A stretch of 64,000 bases of DNA from Aerococcus loyolae (GCF_002871915.2 NZ_CP126958.1:124001-188000); one strand, 5' to 3'. Positions 39,730 to 48,980 are shown, numbered from the stretch's first letter. The notes: a model not told the origin generated them from the sequence alone. Numbers and translations: made by a program.

Positions 39730-41094
39730 TTGGAACTAGTGGTGGTCCTAGTCGCGGTCATCTATCCGGCGCGCAAGATCGCGAAGATCGATATTATTGA
39801 AGGACTCAAGGGGAATTTTAGCCTGTCTAAGAAGAAGGGCAAGAAGCGAAGTCCCAAATTCTGGAAAGAACTTCGGCTGAACAATATGGCCAGTATCAAG
39901 TCCCAGCGCTATATCTCAGCTATTGGCATTCTGATTGTGGCCATCTTCTGTATCGTCTATGCCATTGCCGACTACAACCGGGACTTCTATGCCTTTGATG
40001 ATGGCTACGATCTTACGGTCCACTACTACAATGACACCGGTGAACTGCCCCCTATCCTGCCAGAAATTCTTGCTGACTATGAGGGGGAGGGCTATATTTC
40101 TAAGGAAAAGAACCTAGCCATTGAACCTAACTTAGAGCTATCCCAAACCGCCCAATCACTGGGCCTGGATGAGCAATTGGAGCAAATGATGGCTGACACC
40201 AAGCCCCAATACATCAGGGGAATTCTGGTCGCCCTCGAAAATGACGGCCTCCAAAAACTGGGCGGCAGGTCAGGGGAATTTACCCTCTACAACCAGGTCC
40301 AAGCAGATCCCAACGAGCCCCTTGCTCAAGCTGAAAAAGTGCCGTATTTTGATCATCCTGATCAATTAGAGGTTAGTATTAATGAGAAGCAGCGCAGCCT
40401 TCCTATTGCGCATAGCATTGATGATCTTGGCCCCTACCAGACCCGGGTCCTGCCCTTTAATGTTATGGTCTATACGGATTTTGAGACTTATCAAGAGCTG
40501 ATGGAAGAGGTTCAAGACGATAAAAATTATAATTATCCCTTCGAATTGAAGTTGAAACTGCCCAAAGGACAAGCTAGCCGGGCCAAGGAGGAAATCACCA
40601 GCCGCATCGAAAATACCATAACTTATAATGAAAGCTTCAAGGTTTTCACAGATGAGGAGATCCAGGCCGAACAATTTACAGATATTCAAAGCTTCAAGCT
40701 GATCATCTATGGGATTGCGGCCATCATCTTCCTGATGAATATCACCAACGGCTATTCCTCCATCAACCTCAGCCTGATGAACCGGCGCAAAGAAATCGGG
40801 ACCCTCTATTCGATTGGGATGGATATCCAAGCCTTGAGAAATCATTTCAGTCGCGAATTCCTCTTCGAACAAGGGAAGTCCTTCCTCTTGTCTGTCTTGA
40901 TTACCTTAGGGATTATGTTAGGGATAGCTGGTCTATTCAAGAGTGTTGATATGAAGGCCTTAATCTTATACTTCCCTTATCTGGTCTTCCTAGGATTTGC
41001 GGTTCTAGTCTATGGCTTGAACTTGCTCATTTACTGGACAGGTCTCAGTGCTATTCTAAACCATGAACCGATTGATTTGATCCGGGGAATATAA
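39730..41094 (+). pseudogene. 5'-truncated FtsX-family ABC transporter permease
   Basis: The frame opens directly after an in-frame TAG and begins inside a protein: VVVLVAVIYPARKIAKIDII is the closing helix and coupling segment of a first FtsX domain. What remains is one helix (RYISAIGILIVAIFCIVYAI), a large extracellular domain of about 240 residues, and a complete C-terminal FtsX domain with three helices (LIIYGIAAIIFLMNI, NRRKEIGTLYSIGMD). Whole permeases of this layout have about 800 or more residues, so roughly the first half and any ATPase gene are lost. The junction coincides with the end of the AT-rich island; the GC content rises at once. No ribosome site precedes it. Confidence 0.82.
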
Positions 41095-41112
41095 TAAAGA
41101 TTGATTAAAAAG

Positions 41113-41162
41113 TAACCGACTTTTTGAGACTGTTTTTAGGACGAGAAAAGTTGGTTTTTTTA
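41113..41162 (+). terminator. Terminator after the permease remnant
   Basis: AACCGACTTTT (41113-41123) pairs with AAAAGTTGGTT (41146-41156), followed by T7. Confidence 0.75.
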
Positions 41163-41281
41163 TTGAGGAGAAAGTCGCATTGAGGGGCATGATACTTTTC
41201 TGGTTTATTTTCTCATGGTAAGCTAAAAGCGTAAATTGTAGCTCGTGGGAAACCCACTATTCCGTTAAGGAGGTTACTGAC

Positions 41282-41704
41282 ATGAAATCATTGAAAGAAT
41301 TAGAAGAAGCTCAACAGGCCGCCCAGGAAGTGTTGATTCATTTAGATAAGGGGATTGAATTGCTCCAATCGGCTTCCAAATGGGGGATGTGGGATTTACT
41401 GGGTGGTGACTTTCTGCCTAGTTTGATCAAGCGGCGAAAAATTCAGGCGGCAAACCAAGAAATAGAGGCTCTTGCCCAATCCTTAAGATTTTTAAACCAA
41501 GAGTTAGCGGATGTCAGCATGGCCTTGCCCCAAGGAATAGCTGATGGTTTAAAAGATAACTTCTTTGATACCTGGTTTGACAATGTCTTTACCGATGCTA
41601 AGGTTCAATCAGATATCAAAGACCAGCTCCAGGCTCTGCAAAGGATGCGACGGTCGATCAATCAATTAAAGGCAAAATTGGACCAGCAGATCAAGGCCTA
41701 TTAA
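41282..41704 (+). CDS. Hypothetical cytoplasmic protein, helical
   Basis: 140 residues predicted mostly alpha-helical. It opens with a coiled-coil-like segment (LKELEEAQQAAQEVLIHLDKG) and has a conserved-looking centre (WGMWDLLGGDFLPSLIKRRK) and a further amphipathic C-terminal helix (LQALQRMRRSINQLKAKLDQ). Family not recognised, although the layout resembles small proteins found across Lactobacillales. TTAAGGAGG precedes the ATG. It is alone on its strand. Confidence 0.6.
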   Translation: MKSLKELEEAQQAAQEVLIHLDKGIELLQSASKWGMWDLLGGDFLPSLIKRRKIQAANQEIEALAQSLRFLNQELADVSMALPQGIADGLKDNFFDTWFDNVFTDAKVQSDIKDQLQALQRMRRSINQLKAKLDQQIKAY

Positions 41705-41775
41705 TAAGAAGTAAGCGAGAAAAAATCTTTTAATCAAGTTACCGGCTACTTACTTAGTTTAAGCAATGTGCCCAT

Positions 41776-41824
41776 AAAAAAAGACGAACTGCCTGTTCAT
41801 TGTGAGCAGGGGTTCGTCTTTTTT
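41776..41824 (-). terminator. Bidirectional terminator
   Basis: AAAAAAGACGAAC (41776-41788) / GTTCGTCTTTTTT (41812-41824) with inner CCTG/CAGG. It lies between two converging genes. Confidence 0.88.
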
Positions 41825-41840
41825 ATTGTTTACAGTGGAC

Positions 41841-43058
41841 TTATGCTTGGTACTGCCCTCTCGCTTTCGGCCAGACTGCTTCTTGACCGGGCTTGTCCAC
41901 CAATTTCTTACCCCAAGTCTCCAGGACTTGGTTGACGTAGGGGAGGATATTATGACAGTATTCCACACAACCAAGGTAGTGGCCGTCAGCGTCATAGATC
42001 CCCTTAAAGGTACAGACGATCCATTCGCCTGGAGAAGTAGAAGAAATAAAGAATTTTTCACTAGTCTTCTCTTTAGATTTAAGTGCAGCTAGGATATCTT
42101 TGACCTTTTGATGTTCTTCTTCGGGGTAATTAGAGTTAATGTCGAGTCCGACTGAGCTGACAGTCTTAGGGTTCAACATTTCATCGACATCGTTCTTATA
42201 ATTGAAATAAAGTAGGCGGTCGTCTTGGTCATAGTAGGCCACTTCTACAGGGATCTGTTTTAGGAAATGGTTCAGGTGAGAAACCGTAAGAATGCCGCGA
42301 TCTAAGCAGACATAGTCTTGACCACTGGCGGGGTCCTTGGCCTCGATTGCTTGGTCGAGCCAGTGGTTGTCAGGATAGACTTGACTTTCCAATCGGTGGG
42401 GGGCTTGGGCTCCCTGGGTCCAGTCGTCATACTTCTTATCGACAAAGCGGGATGAGCGACTGTCTAAGATTACCTGAGGCTTCGACTTGGGATCGGCCGC
42501 TTGGTCGTCGACCATTTCTTGGCCGGTCATCTGGCAGTAATACTTCAAAATCGGCAGGTTATCCTGTACCCATTCCATGGTGCCTTCATAGCTCCCATCA
42601 GGATTATAGAAGGCCCGGTGGTTATGGGTGACGAAACGCTCGGTCTCGCTCCAATTCGACCGCAAAACCACCCGGGGGACTTGGTGGGTGCGCATTTCAT
42701 AGATGAGTTTAGCAACACTCTCAGCCACTCGTTCGGGGTGGATATTGAAGAGGGCCTCACCTACCGCTTCGGGATTGCGTTTGGCGACCATGTCTTCTTT
42801 GGGCTTGTGACGGTTGTAGAAGAGGTATTGGTTATTGGCGTCGCAAGTGGTTACCTCATGGTCAATATTGGCTAAGAGCTGGTTAATTTGGTCAACGCTT
42901 AATACTCCGCAATCGAGCTTGACTGCATCACTAGCACGGGCTGCCTGGGTTTTCTCGGCGGCCACTTCTACCCAGTTGTCTAGGGAACGGTCGATGTCAG
43001 TGATGGGGCTTTCCACTGGGTGTTCTACTTTCAGATCTTCAATTTCTGTATATTTCAA
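41841..43058 (-). CDS. Tandem PAS-domain protein in an iron-transport operon
   Basis: 405 residues without membrane segment, kinase or HTH. Two copies of a roughly 140-residue unit are visible: unit 1 from DCGVLSVDQINQLLANIDHEV through FYNPDGSYEGTMEWVQDNLP (about 49-175) and unit 2 from DRGILTVSHLNHFLKQIPVEV through IYDADGHYLGCVEYCHNILP (about 248-380). Each looks like a PAS domain of the kind found in DUF438-type proteins, which can bind heme or flavin. It is the last gene of the importer operon, 22 bp after the ATPase. A role in sensing, storing or processing the imported iron compound is inference. Confidence 0.72.
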   Translation of the reverse strand: MKYTEIEDLKVEHPVESPITDIDRSLDNWVEVAAEKTQAARASDAVKLDCGVLSVDQINQLLANIDHEVTTCDANNQYLFYNRHKPKEDMVAKRNPEAVGEALFNIHPERVAESVAKLIYEMRTHQVPRVVLRSNWSETERFVTHNHRAFYNPDGSYEGTMEWVQDNLPILKYYCQMTGQEMVDDQAADPKSKPQVILDSRSSRFVDKKYDDWTQGAQAPHRLESQVYPDNHWLDQAIEAKDPASGQDYVCLDRGILTVSHLNHFLKQIPVEVAYYDQDDRLLYFNYKNDVDEMLNPKTVSSVGLDINSNYPEEEHQKVKDILAALKSKEKTSEKFFISSTSPGEWIVCTFKGIYDADGHYLGCVEYCHNILPYVNQVLETWGKKLVDKPGQEAVWPKARGQYQA

Positions 43059-43080
43059 TGCTTGGCCTTCCTTTCATGGC

Positions 43081-43854
43081 TTAATAAAAGTCTAAAACAA
43101 AGTGACCATTGGGATGATAGAGACGGTCGGACTGGACTTGGTAGGTCGCTTCAATAGTGTCTTGGCTGAGAACATCAGCGGGCTTTCCGCCGACGACTAA
43201 TTGGCCTTCCGAGAGCAGATAGGCATAATCGCAGTAGCGGAGAACCTGGTTGAGGTCGTGGAGGATCATGACCACTGTGAGACCTTCTTCCTTATTGAGC
43301 TGACTAATCAGGTTCAGGAAGTGAATTTGATTACGGATGTCCAGGTAGGTCGTCGGTTCATCGAGAAAGAGGAGGTCAGGCTCTTGGGCCAGGGCGAGGG
43401 CCAGCCAGACTAACTGCCGCTGACCGCCCGAGAGTTCCTGGAGCTGTTTATCGCGATAATCACTTAAACCGACCAGGTCAAGCACGCGGTCGACAATATC
43501 TTGGTCGGCCTTTGAGGATGAGGTCAACCAAGACTGGTAGGGGCTCCTTCCCAGGCTAACAATATCCCTAACCGAAAGCAAGAGCTGGTTGCGGTGGCTT
43601 TGTTGGACTACGGCAATCTTTTTGGCCCGTTCTTTTAAGGGGATATCTTGCAAGTCTTCCCCTTCAAAAATAACCTGGCCGCTTGCTAGAGTCTTGCGCC
43701 CATTTAAGCAGTCAAAGAGGGTGGTCTTGCCTGACCCGTTAGGACCGATTAATCCGGTAACACTTCCCGCTTCAACAGTCAGTGAAATATGACTCAAGTG
43801 AAAGTCCGACTGTCTTCCATAAGAAAAACTGATATCTTGGGCTGTTAATAAGAT
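43081..43854 (-). CDS. Iron-siderophore/heme-type ABC importer ATPase, apparent ATC start
   Basis: FecE/FhuC-like ATPase. Walker A GPNGSGKTT, signature LSGGQRQLVW, Walker B LLFLDEPTTYLD and H-loop MILHDLNQ. The first standard start codon in frame is a TTG at 43797, but the frame stays open and coding upstream: TILLTAQDISFSYGRQSDF supplies the first beta strands expected of the family. Immediately before lies a near-perfect Shine-Dalgarno (GGAGGTGATC). The only initiator-like codon at the right distance is ATC at 43852-43854, with an in-frame TGA upstream. So either initiation occurs at ATC, or an ATG was mutated. The gene follows the permease almost without a gap. Confidence 0.85.
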   Translation of the reverse strand: MLLTAQDISFSYGRQSDFHLSHISLTVEAGSVTGLIGPNGSGKTTLFDCLNGRKTLASGQVIFEGEDLQDIPLKERAKKIAVVQQSHRNQLLLSVRDIVSLGRSPYQSWLTSSSKADQDIVDRVLDLVGLSDYRDKQLQELSGGQRQLVWLALALAQEPDLLFLDEPTTYLDIRNQIHFLNLISQLNKEEGLTVVMILHDLNQVLRYCDYAYLLSEGQLVVGGKPADVLSQDTIEATYQVQSDRLYHPNGHFVLDFY

Positions 43855-43860
43855 GGTCGA

Positions 43861-44850
43861 TCACCTCCGAGTCGATTGGCGGTAAAGCAGGTAGAGGAAG
43901 AAAGGTCCTCCAATTAAGGACATGGTGGTCCCAATAGGAATTTCCAAAGGAGCGATGATCGTCCGCGATAGCGTATCGGCCAGAATAAGTAAAATTGCTC
44001 CCAGAATTCCGGTAAAGGGGATCAAGCGACTATGCTTGCCACCAACCAGTAAACGGGCCACATGGGGGATAATTAATCCCACAAAGCCGATCATCCCCAC
44101 AAAGGAAACCGTAATGGCAGCCAGATAAACGCCCACCAGCGCCACCATTAAGGCAATGACCTTGGGCGGATAGCCTAAGGAATGAATCAGTCCATCTTCT
44201 AATTGAAGTAAGTCCATCTTGGGGTGGATAAAGAAAAGACAGAGATAAGCCGGTAGGGCATAGAGGAAGAGTAGGAGAATATCCTGCCAACTATGACCAC
44301 TGAGATTACCGTTTAACCAGAGGATGGCTCCATGGAGGCGGTCACTATTCATGGTAACGATAACGCTTTGTAAACCGCCCAAAACTGAGCGGATGGCTAG
44401 ACCCGTCAGGACAATCCGTATCGAAGAATAGGATGACTGAAAGGCCAAGAGGCCGACCAAAAGGAAGGCCCCCACCCCGCCGACAAAGGCGAAAAGGGGA
44501 ACCATGGCGGTCTGCTCTGGGAACAGGATCAAAATCACCACTGCTAGTAAGCTAGCTCCCGCGTTAATCCCTAGGATATTGCTATCGGTGATCGGGTTTT
44601 TGAGCACGCTTTGGATCAGTAGTCCGGAAAGTCCCAGGTTGAGACCTGCTAGGAGGGTAATGGCGATCCGGGGATAGCGAATACTCCAGAGGATTTGTCC
44701 CCGCTTAGTGGCTTGGCCGGTGAAAGAGGATAAGATGTCTTCCAGATTGACGGGGATACTCCCTAACCGCATGCCGATCAGGGCAAAGATAGCTAGCACC
44801 ACCAATAAAAACAGAAAGAGCAGCCAGCGACTTCTGTTTCGCTTAATCAC
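43861..44850 (-). CDS. FecCD-family ABC importer permease
   Basis: 329 residues with the FecCD/BtuC plan of about nine to ten helices. Conserved parts are LNLGLSGLLIQSVLKNPI, GINAGASL and GMIGFVGLIIPHVARLLVG, the latter being the loop that meets the ATPase. Such permeases form homodimers for ferric siderophore, heme or cobalamin import. GTG start one base after the stop of the binding-protein gene. The gene ends inside the ribosome site of the ATPase gene. Confidence 0.93.
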   Translation of the reverse strand: MIKRNRSRWLLFLFLLVVLAIFALIGMRLGSIPVNLEDILSSFTGQATKRGQILWSIRYPRIAITLLAGLNLGLSGLLIQSVLKNPITDSNILGINAGASLLAVVILILFPEQTAMVPLFAFVGGVGAFLLVGLLAFQSSYSSIRIVLTGLAIRSVLGGLQSVIVTMNSDRLHGAILWLNGNLSGHSWQDILLLFLYALPAYLCLFFIHPKMDLLQLEDGLIHSLGYPPKVIALMVALVGVYLAAITVSFVGMIGFVGLIIPHVARLLVGGKHSRLIPFTGILGAILLILADTLSRTIIAPLEIPIGTTMSLIGGPFFLYLLYRQSTRR

Positions 44851-44851
44851 C

Positions 44852-45886
44852 CTAATCTTCTCCTAAGAGGGCTTTCTTAACGGTTGCGAGGTCATCAGCT
44901 AATCCTAAGCCCCCATTGATACTAATGTCATTAGAGGTTAGGGAAATAATGTGGTTGTTTTTACCTGCCTTGGTTTCTTGCCAGATAGGTTTTTGCAACT
45001 CTGCTTCAATTTGTTCTTGGGAAGTGTTTTCGTCAGCGGTACCCTTATTCTTTAAGTTAAAGACATTGGAGAGGGAATAGCTAATAATGTAGTCAGGGTC
45101 GGCATCGATGATGGCTTCAGAAGAGAAGTTTACTAAACTACCATCGGTGATCACGTCACTTCCGGCTTCTAGGGATTCGTCAGCAATATTTTTGAGACCG
45201 AATTTTTCTAAAATAGAAGCTAGATAGCTGTCATCAGAGGCTACGGAACTGCCTTCTTCGGAGTTAAAGATAATGACGAAGGTCTTTCCGTTCAAGTCTT
45301 CGGTGCCTTTTAAGACTTCTTCTTCTTTGGCATTGATGTCATTAACAATGCTTTGGGCCTTGTCTTGGCGGCCAGCTAATTTACCAATGTCTAAGAGGGT
45401 TTGTTTGACATCATCATAGCGGGTATAGTCAAAGTAAACCGGTTCAACCCCAGTCCCTTCCACTTGTTGGCGGGTCATGCCTTCCAGTTTCTTGTTATTC
45501 AAGTAGTAGTCCGCCTCGGTTGCTGCCAAGGTTTCTAAGTCAATTTTAGGACCGCTACCGACTTTAGGGAGGTCACGATAGGCTTCAGGCAATTGTTCGG
45601 GGGCGTGGGAGGTGACCCCAACCAGGGGAATATCTAAGGCATCGGTCATTTCCGCTAAGGAGAGGGTCCCAGCCACTAGGGCAGGTTGTTCTTCGCTCCA
45701 GTCAGCTTTTTCGGCTGACTCTTCATTTTCTTTAGGGGCCTCTGCTTGTGACTCTTGGTTAGCCACTTCTTCACTCTGGTCAGAGGAAGCGGCTTGGTCA
45801 TCCTTATTATTGCCACCGTTTGAACAAGCGGCCAAAAGTGCCAAGGAAGTGAGGGCAGTCAAGGTAATTTGTAATTTCTTTTTCAT
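44852..45886 (-). CDS. Iron-compound-binding lipoprotein of an ABC importer
   Basis: 344 residues. A lipoprotein signal peptide ends in LLAAC with Cys21 as the lipidated residue, followed by an acidic Ser/Glu linker (about 25-62). The rest is a class III (FecB/TroA-type) binding fold: PALVAGTLSLAEMTDALDIP, VGSGPKIDLETLAATEADYY and ADPDYIISYSL, resembling YclQ-type siderophore receptors. It is the first gene of the SBP-permease-ATPase-PAS operon. I see no convincing Fur box in the upstream 270 bp, though iron regulation would be expected. Confidence 0.9.
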   Translation of the reverse strand: MKKKLQITLTALTSLALLAACSNGGNNKDDQAASSDQSEEVANQESQAEAPKENEESAEKADWSEEQPALVAGTLSLAEMTDALDIPLVGVTSHAPEQLPEAYRDLPKVGSGPKIDLETLAATEADYYLNNKKLEGMTRQQVEGTGVEPVYFDYTRYDDVKQTLLDIGKLAGRQDKAQSIVNDINAKEEEVLKGTEDLNGKTFVIIFNSEEGSSVASDDSYLASILEKFGLKNIADESLEAGSDVITDGSLVNFSSEAIIDADPDYIISYSLSNVFNLKNKGTADENTSQEQIEAELQKPIWQETKAGKNNHIISLTSNDISINGGLGLADDLATVKKALLGED

Positions 45887-46088
45887 TTGACAATCTCCTA
45901 TCTCAAATATTTATTATTTATATATTATTTTATCATGAAGTATACATACAATGTAAGCCTTATCAAAAGTCGAGCGATATAAAAGCCCTATATTGTTCGC
46001 TGTTTAACAAACTTGCTTGCTTTTAGTTGGCTACTATGATTCTTTTTGAAAAAAGAGGATCGAATGGTGAAAAACCTGTCGCTTATAT

Positions 46089-46117
46089 TTGACGTGTCAA
46101 TTATTTATGACTATACT
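46089..46117 (+). promoter_or_regulatory. Strong vegetative promoter
   Basis: TTGACG (46089-46094), 17 bp, TATACT (46112-46117). The -35 box is part of a TTGAC-GT-GTCAA dyad that could be an operator. It drives the small gene at 46166. Confidence 0.75.
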
Positions 46118-46165
46118 GGTAGTGAAAGATGAAATATGAATGATTGAATAGGGAGATGATCAAAA

Positions 46166-46438
46166 ATGGAAATTACCACTATGAAACTGATTGCAATTAT
46201 TGTCATCCTAGTATTGCTCGCTGGACTCGCGATTTATGGGATTCGTAAAGCTAAAAAGACTACTTCATCTCATGACCATAAGGCTAACCGCAAAGAAAAA
46301 GAAGCCGATGACCATATTGGTGTGGGAATCGCTCTTGGTTTAGGCGTAGGGGCTTGCTTCGGGGCACTTTTAGATAATATGCCCCTGGGGATTGGCATTG
46401 GCTTATGTATTGGTACCGCTATTGGAGTGAATTATTAA
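46166..46438 (+). CDS. Small glycine-zipper membrane protein
   Basis: 90 residues: an N-terminal helix (LIAIIVILVLLAGLAIYGI), a His/Lys/Glu-rich linker, and a glycine-zipper hairpin (GVGIALGLGVGACFGALLD, then GIGIGLCIGTAIG). It has the same plan as the proteins at 33091 and 50653. GGGAG precedes the ATG and a strong promoter lies 50 bp upstream. Function unknown. Confidence 0.6.
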   Translation: MEITTMKLIAIIVILVLLAGLAIYGIRKAKKTTSSHDHKANRKEKEADDHIGVGIALGLGVGACFGALLDNMPLGIGIGLCIGTAIGVNY

Positions 46439-46479
46439 GCTTTCAGTTTTTAGGGTGGTATGATCTCATGCCCCTCTAC

Positions 46480-47028
46480 TTAGATTTCAGCTCGATAGAG
46501 GAAGCAATCCTTCTCGTGGGAATAAATGATTCCGCAGGCTTGGAGATAGGAGTAGATAATGGTGGGACCGACAAAGGCCATCCCTCTCTTTTTGAGGTCT
46601 TTAGCAATAGCATCTGATAAAGGAATGGTAGTTCTTCCTAACTCCACGCGTCGCTGACCTCGGGTAAAACGGCATAAATAAGCATAAAAGGAGTCGTATT
46701 CCTCCTGAATCCTTCGAAAGACTCGGGCATTTTGAATGCTGGCTCTAATTTTGGCTTGGTGGCGGATGATTTTCTCGTTAGCTAGTAATTCTTGCACTTT
46801 ATCCTCACCATATTGGGCCACCTTATTGACATCGAAATGGTCATAGGCCTGGCGGAAGGCTGATCTTTTGTTTAAAACGGTCTCCCAGGAAAGCCCGGCT
46901 TGAAAGGATTCTAAAATTAACATTTCAAAAAGATAATCATCCTGGAAGTTAGCCAGCCCCCATTCCTGGTCATGGTAGTTGATGTATAAGGGATTAGCTA
47001 AATTGCACCAGTGGCAGCGTTGCATCAC
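46480..47028 (-). CDS. tag: DNA-3-methyladenine glycosylase I
   Basis: 182 residues of the Tag family, which excises 3-methyladenine from alkylated DNA. Visible are the N-terminal RCHWC zinc-ligand region, YHDQEWGLANFQDDYLFE, the active-site FQAGLSWETVLNKR and the FVGPTIIYSYLQACG block with C-terminal His/Cys ligands. Length is typical. It overlaps the upstream ogt-type gene by 4 bp (ATGA), forming a two-gene alkylation-repair operon. Confidence 0.95.
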   Translation of the reverse strand: MMQRCHWCNLANPLYINYHDQEWGLANFQDDYLFEMLILESFQAGLSWETVLNKRSAFRQAYDHFDVNKVAQYGEDKVQELLANEKIIRHQAKIRASIQNARVFRRIQEEYDSFYAYLCRFTRGQRRVELGRTTIPLSDAIAKDLKKRGMAFVGPTIIYSYLQACGIIYSHEKDCFLYRAEI

Positions 47029-47561
47029 TTATGACCTCCTTTGGGCCAGGTAAATTGACGCATGTCCTGACCTTCTAACTTGAGCAGTTGGTATTTATTC
47101 TCTAAGCCACCAGCATAGCCGGTAAGTTTCCTATCCTTGCCCACTACCCGGTGGCAGGGGATGATGAGGCAAATCGGGTTCCAACCGACCGCCCCACCCA
47201 CCGCTTGGGCTGACATACTAGTGATATGGCGTTTTCTAGCAATCCTATCAGCAATGTCCTGGTAGGTCATGACTCGGCCGTAGGGGATCCTTAACATGAT
47301 CTCCGCTACCTCTTGGCGGAAGGGGGTAGGGTCTTGAAGCCGGAATTTAGGAATAAATTGAGGATTTTCTCCAGCAAAATAAGCATCTAACCAGACGATA
47401 CTTTCTTGGAAAGGTCGGCTGGTTTTTTCAGCGTGGCTAAGATCGTGTGACTTGGCATCCTTTGATCCCGCAAAATAAAGCCCCGTCAAGGCTTGACCAT
47501 CACTAGTTAGGATAATATCATCGAAGGCTTCGGGGGAGGAATAGGTCCAGGTAAAAAGCAA
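47025..47561 (-). CDS. ogt: Methylated-DNA-protein-cysteine S-methyltransferase
   Basis: 178 residues. The acceptor site is the classic PCHRVVG, preceded by YGRVMTYQDIADRI and the Arg-finger helix with AVGGAVGWNP. The protein removes alkyl groups from O6-alkylguanine by irreversible transfer to the Cys. A TTG start is assumed: AAAGGAGGGG lies at good distance and no better in-frame ATG exists. It is the first gene of the ogt-tag operon. Confidence 0.94.
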   Translation of the reverse strand: MLFTWTYSSPEAFDDIILTSDGQALTGLYFAGSKDAKSHDLSHAEKTSRPFQESIVWLDAYFAGENPQFIPKFRLQDPTPFRQEVAEIMLRIPYGRVMTYQDIADRIARKRHITSMSAQAVGGAVGWNPICLIIPCHRVVGKDRKLTGYAGGLENKYQLLKLEGQDMRQFTWPKGGHK

Positions 47562-47759
47562 AGTGTGCCCCTCCTTTTTGTGGAAAAACGGTTTATCAAG
47601 CGATCAATCTTATTGTAACATGTCATTTTTGGCGAACCCTGGTCTGCCAGATAATGATTGCTCTTTTATCCTTGACAAGATCTATTTATATTCGTTTTTT
47701 GTTATAATAGAAGTAGAAAGATAAGTAAAGCTTAACTAGAAAAAGCAGGAGTGAGTCTT

Positions 47760-48050
47760 ATGAAAAATGGTTTATTTATTCGCTTAGTCGCTTATTTTAT
47801 TAGTAGCTTTTTTACCTTTGTTGTCTACTTCTTATTGACGGATTATTTTGGGATTGAACTCACTCAATTTCCCGGCGTTCTACTAGGGATCTATTTAGCG
47901 CTGGCTTGGTTCCTCTTTCCGAAAGTCGTTTTAACCCTCCCATATGATTCTGAGGCGGGTTATATGGTTACCAGTAAGATTCTCTATCCAATATATTTCT
48001 TAATTAGTCCAATCTTATTCTTATATTGGCACTTTAAACGAGTGCTTTAG
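47760..48050 (+). CDS. Hypothetical small membrane protein
   Basis: 96 residues with about three hydrophobic helices (approximately 4-25, 36-55 and 72-92) and no recognisable motif. ATG at 47760 is favoured over GTG at 47751 because AGGAG overlaps the GTG and lies 8 bases before the ATG. A TATAAT at 47703-47708 is the probable -10. Function unknown. Confidence 0.6.
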   Translation: MKNGLFIRLVAYFISSFFTFVVYFLLTDYFGIELTQFPGVLLGIYLALAWFLFPKVVLTLPYDSEAGYMVTSKILYPIYFLISPILFLYWHFKRVL

Positions 48051-48090
48051 AATTGTTGGAAAAAGGCGTGCTTAATTAACTAGTAAAAAC

Positions 48091-48124
48091 AAAAATCCGC
48101 CGAGAAAGTTAGGGCGGATTTTTT
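48091..48124 (+). terminator. Intrinsic terminator
   Basis: AAAAATCCGCC / GGCGGATTTTTT hairpin with T6 run. Confidence 0.88.
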
Positions 48125-48242
48125 CAAATTCACTTCAAGAATCAAACGGGGCTGAGCCGGGAAGACTACTTTGGCTTTCAGACATGGTAAAATATTTTGG
48201 AGAGAGAGTCGTTCAGAGAAAAATAGAAAGGGATGGGAGTAC

Positions 48243-48980
48243 ATGGAAGGTGCCTTTACTGTGAATTTTACCCAGATTGAGGGGATACCTGTGGTGGAGA
48301 TCTATTCACAAGACCATGAATCTAAAGCTATCGTGATTGGCTACCATGGTTATAAATTGAATAAGGAAGCTTTGATTAAACAAGGGCTGATCTACGCTGC
48401 CAGCGGTTTCCATGTCTTCCTGCCCGATGCACCCCTCCATGGTGACCGCCAAGTCGATCCCTTCCCCGAAACTTCCATTAAGATTATGCCTGGAATTATT
48501 GTGCAAAGTTTTACCGAGTTTCCCCTCCTACTGGCTGCGATTCAAGAACGCCAGACCGTTGACCGGGTCTTTGTCTATGGGGCCTCTATGGGTGGCATTA
48601 TGGCTGCTATGATTGGGACGGCTTATGCGGAAACATTAAGCGGGTTAGCCATTCACATTGCTGGAATTAATTTAGAGGACCAGCTACAAAGAATTTATGA
48701 GGACCGCTATCCCGAGAACTTGGATTCAGAGGCTTTGGGGATTATCTTAAAGAACAGTCCAACCACTCATCCGGATAAATTCTTAAGCCAACCGGTTTAT
48801 GTCTTTAATGGCGGCTCTGATGACGCCAAAATCTTGAAGCTGAACCAACGCGATATTCAACAGTTAAGGGCTGACTTTCCCAAAGCCCGCTTGGAATGGA
48901 CGATATTAGATGAAGTCGGCCACCGGGTCCCGAGTCAAATTAGCCGACAAACAGCAGCATTCTTTAAGTCTAGCTTCTAA
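48243..48980 (+). CDS. Alpha/beta hydrolase, YitV-like esterase (second copy)
   Basis: 245 residues. Key parts are GYHGYKLNKEALIKQGLIYA, LPDAPLHGDRQVDPF, the nucleophile elbow GASMGG and late FNGGSDDAKILKLNQ and DEVGHRV for acid and His. The layout equals that of the hydrolase at 7624-8388 (HG near the N terminus, DAxxHG(D/E)R, G-x-SMGG), so they are paralogues. ATG at 48243 is chosen because of the GGGAG just upstream; a longer frame begins at 48171 without support. Substrate unknown. Confidence 0.8.
   Translation: MEGAFTVNFTQIEGIPVVEIYSQDHESKAIVIGYHGYKLNKEALIKQGLIYAASGFHVFLPDAPLHGDRQVDPFPETSIKIMPGIIVQSFTEFPLLLAAIQERQTVDRVFVYGASMGGIMAAMIGTAYAETLSGLAIHIAGINLEDQLQRIYEDRYPENLDSEALGIILKNSPTTHPDKFLSQPVYVFNGGSDDAKILKLNQRDIQQLRADFPKARLEWTILDEVGHRVPSQISRQTAAFFKSSF

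Noticed and set aside
39730-41094. Treating the permease remnant as an intact gene
   Set aside because: It starts inside a membrane domain directly after an in-frame stop, has no ribosome site and lacks the first FtsX domain.
42347-43095. Plus-strand ORFs opposite the tandem PAS gene
   Set aside because: Shadow frames of a GC-richer coding gene; composition and codon pattern fit the minus-strand gene.
45887-45960. Fur-box-like AT-rich sequence upstream of the iron importer
   Set aside because: The sequence is simple AT-rich DNA without a good match to the 19-bp inverted repeat; iron regulation is plausible but not visible.
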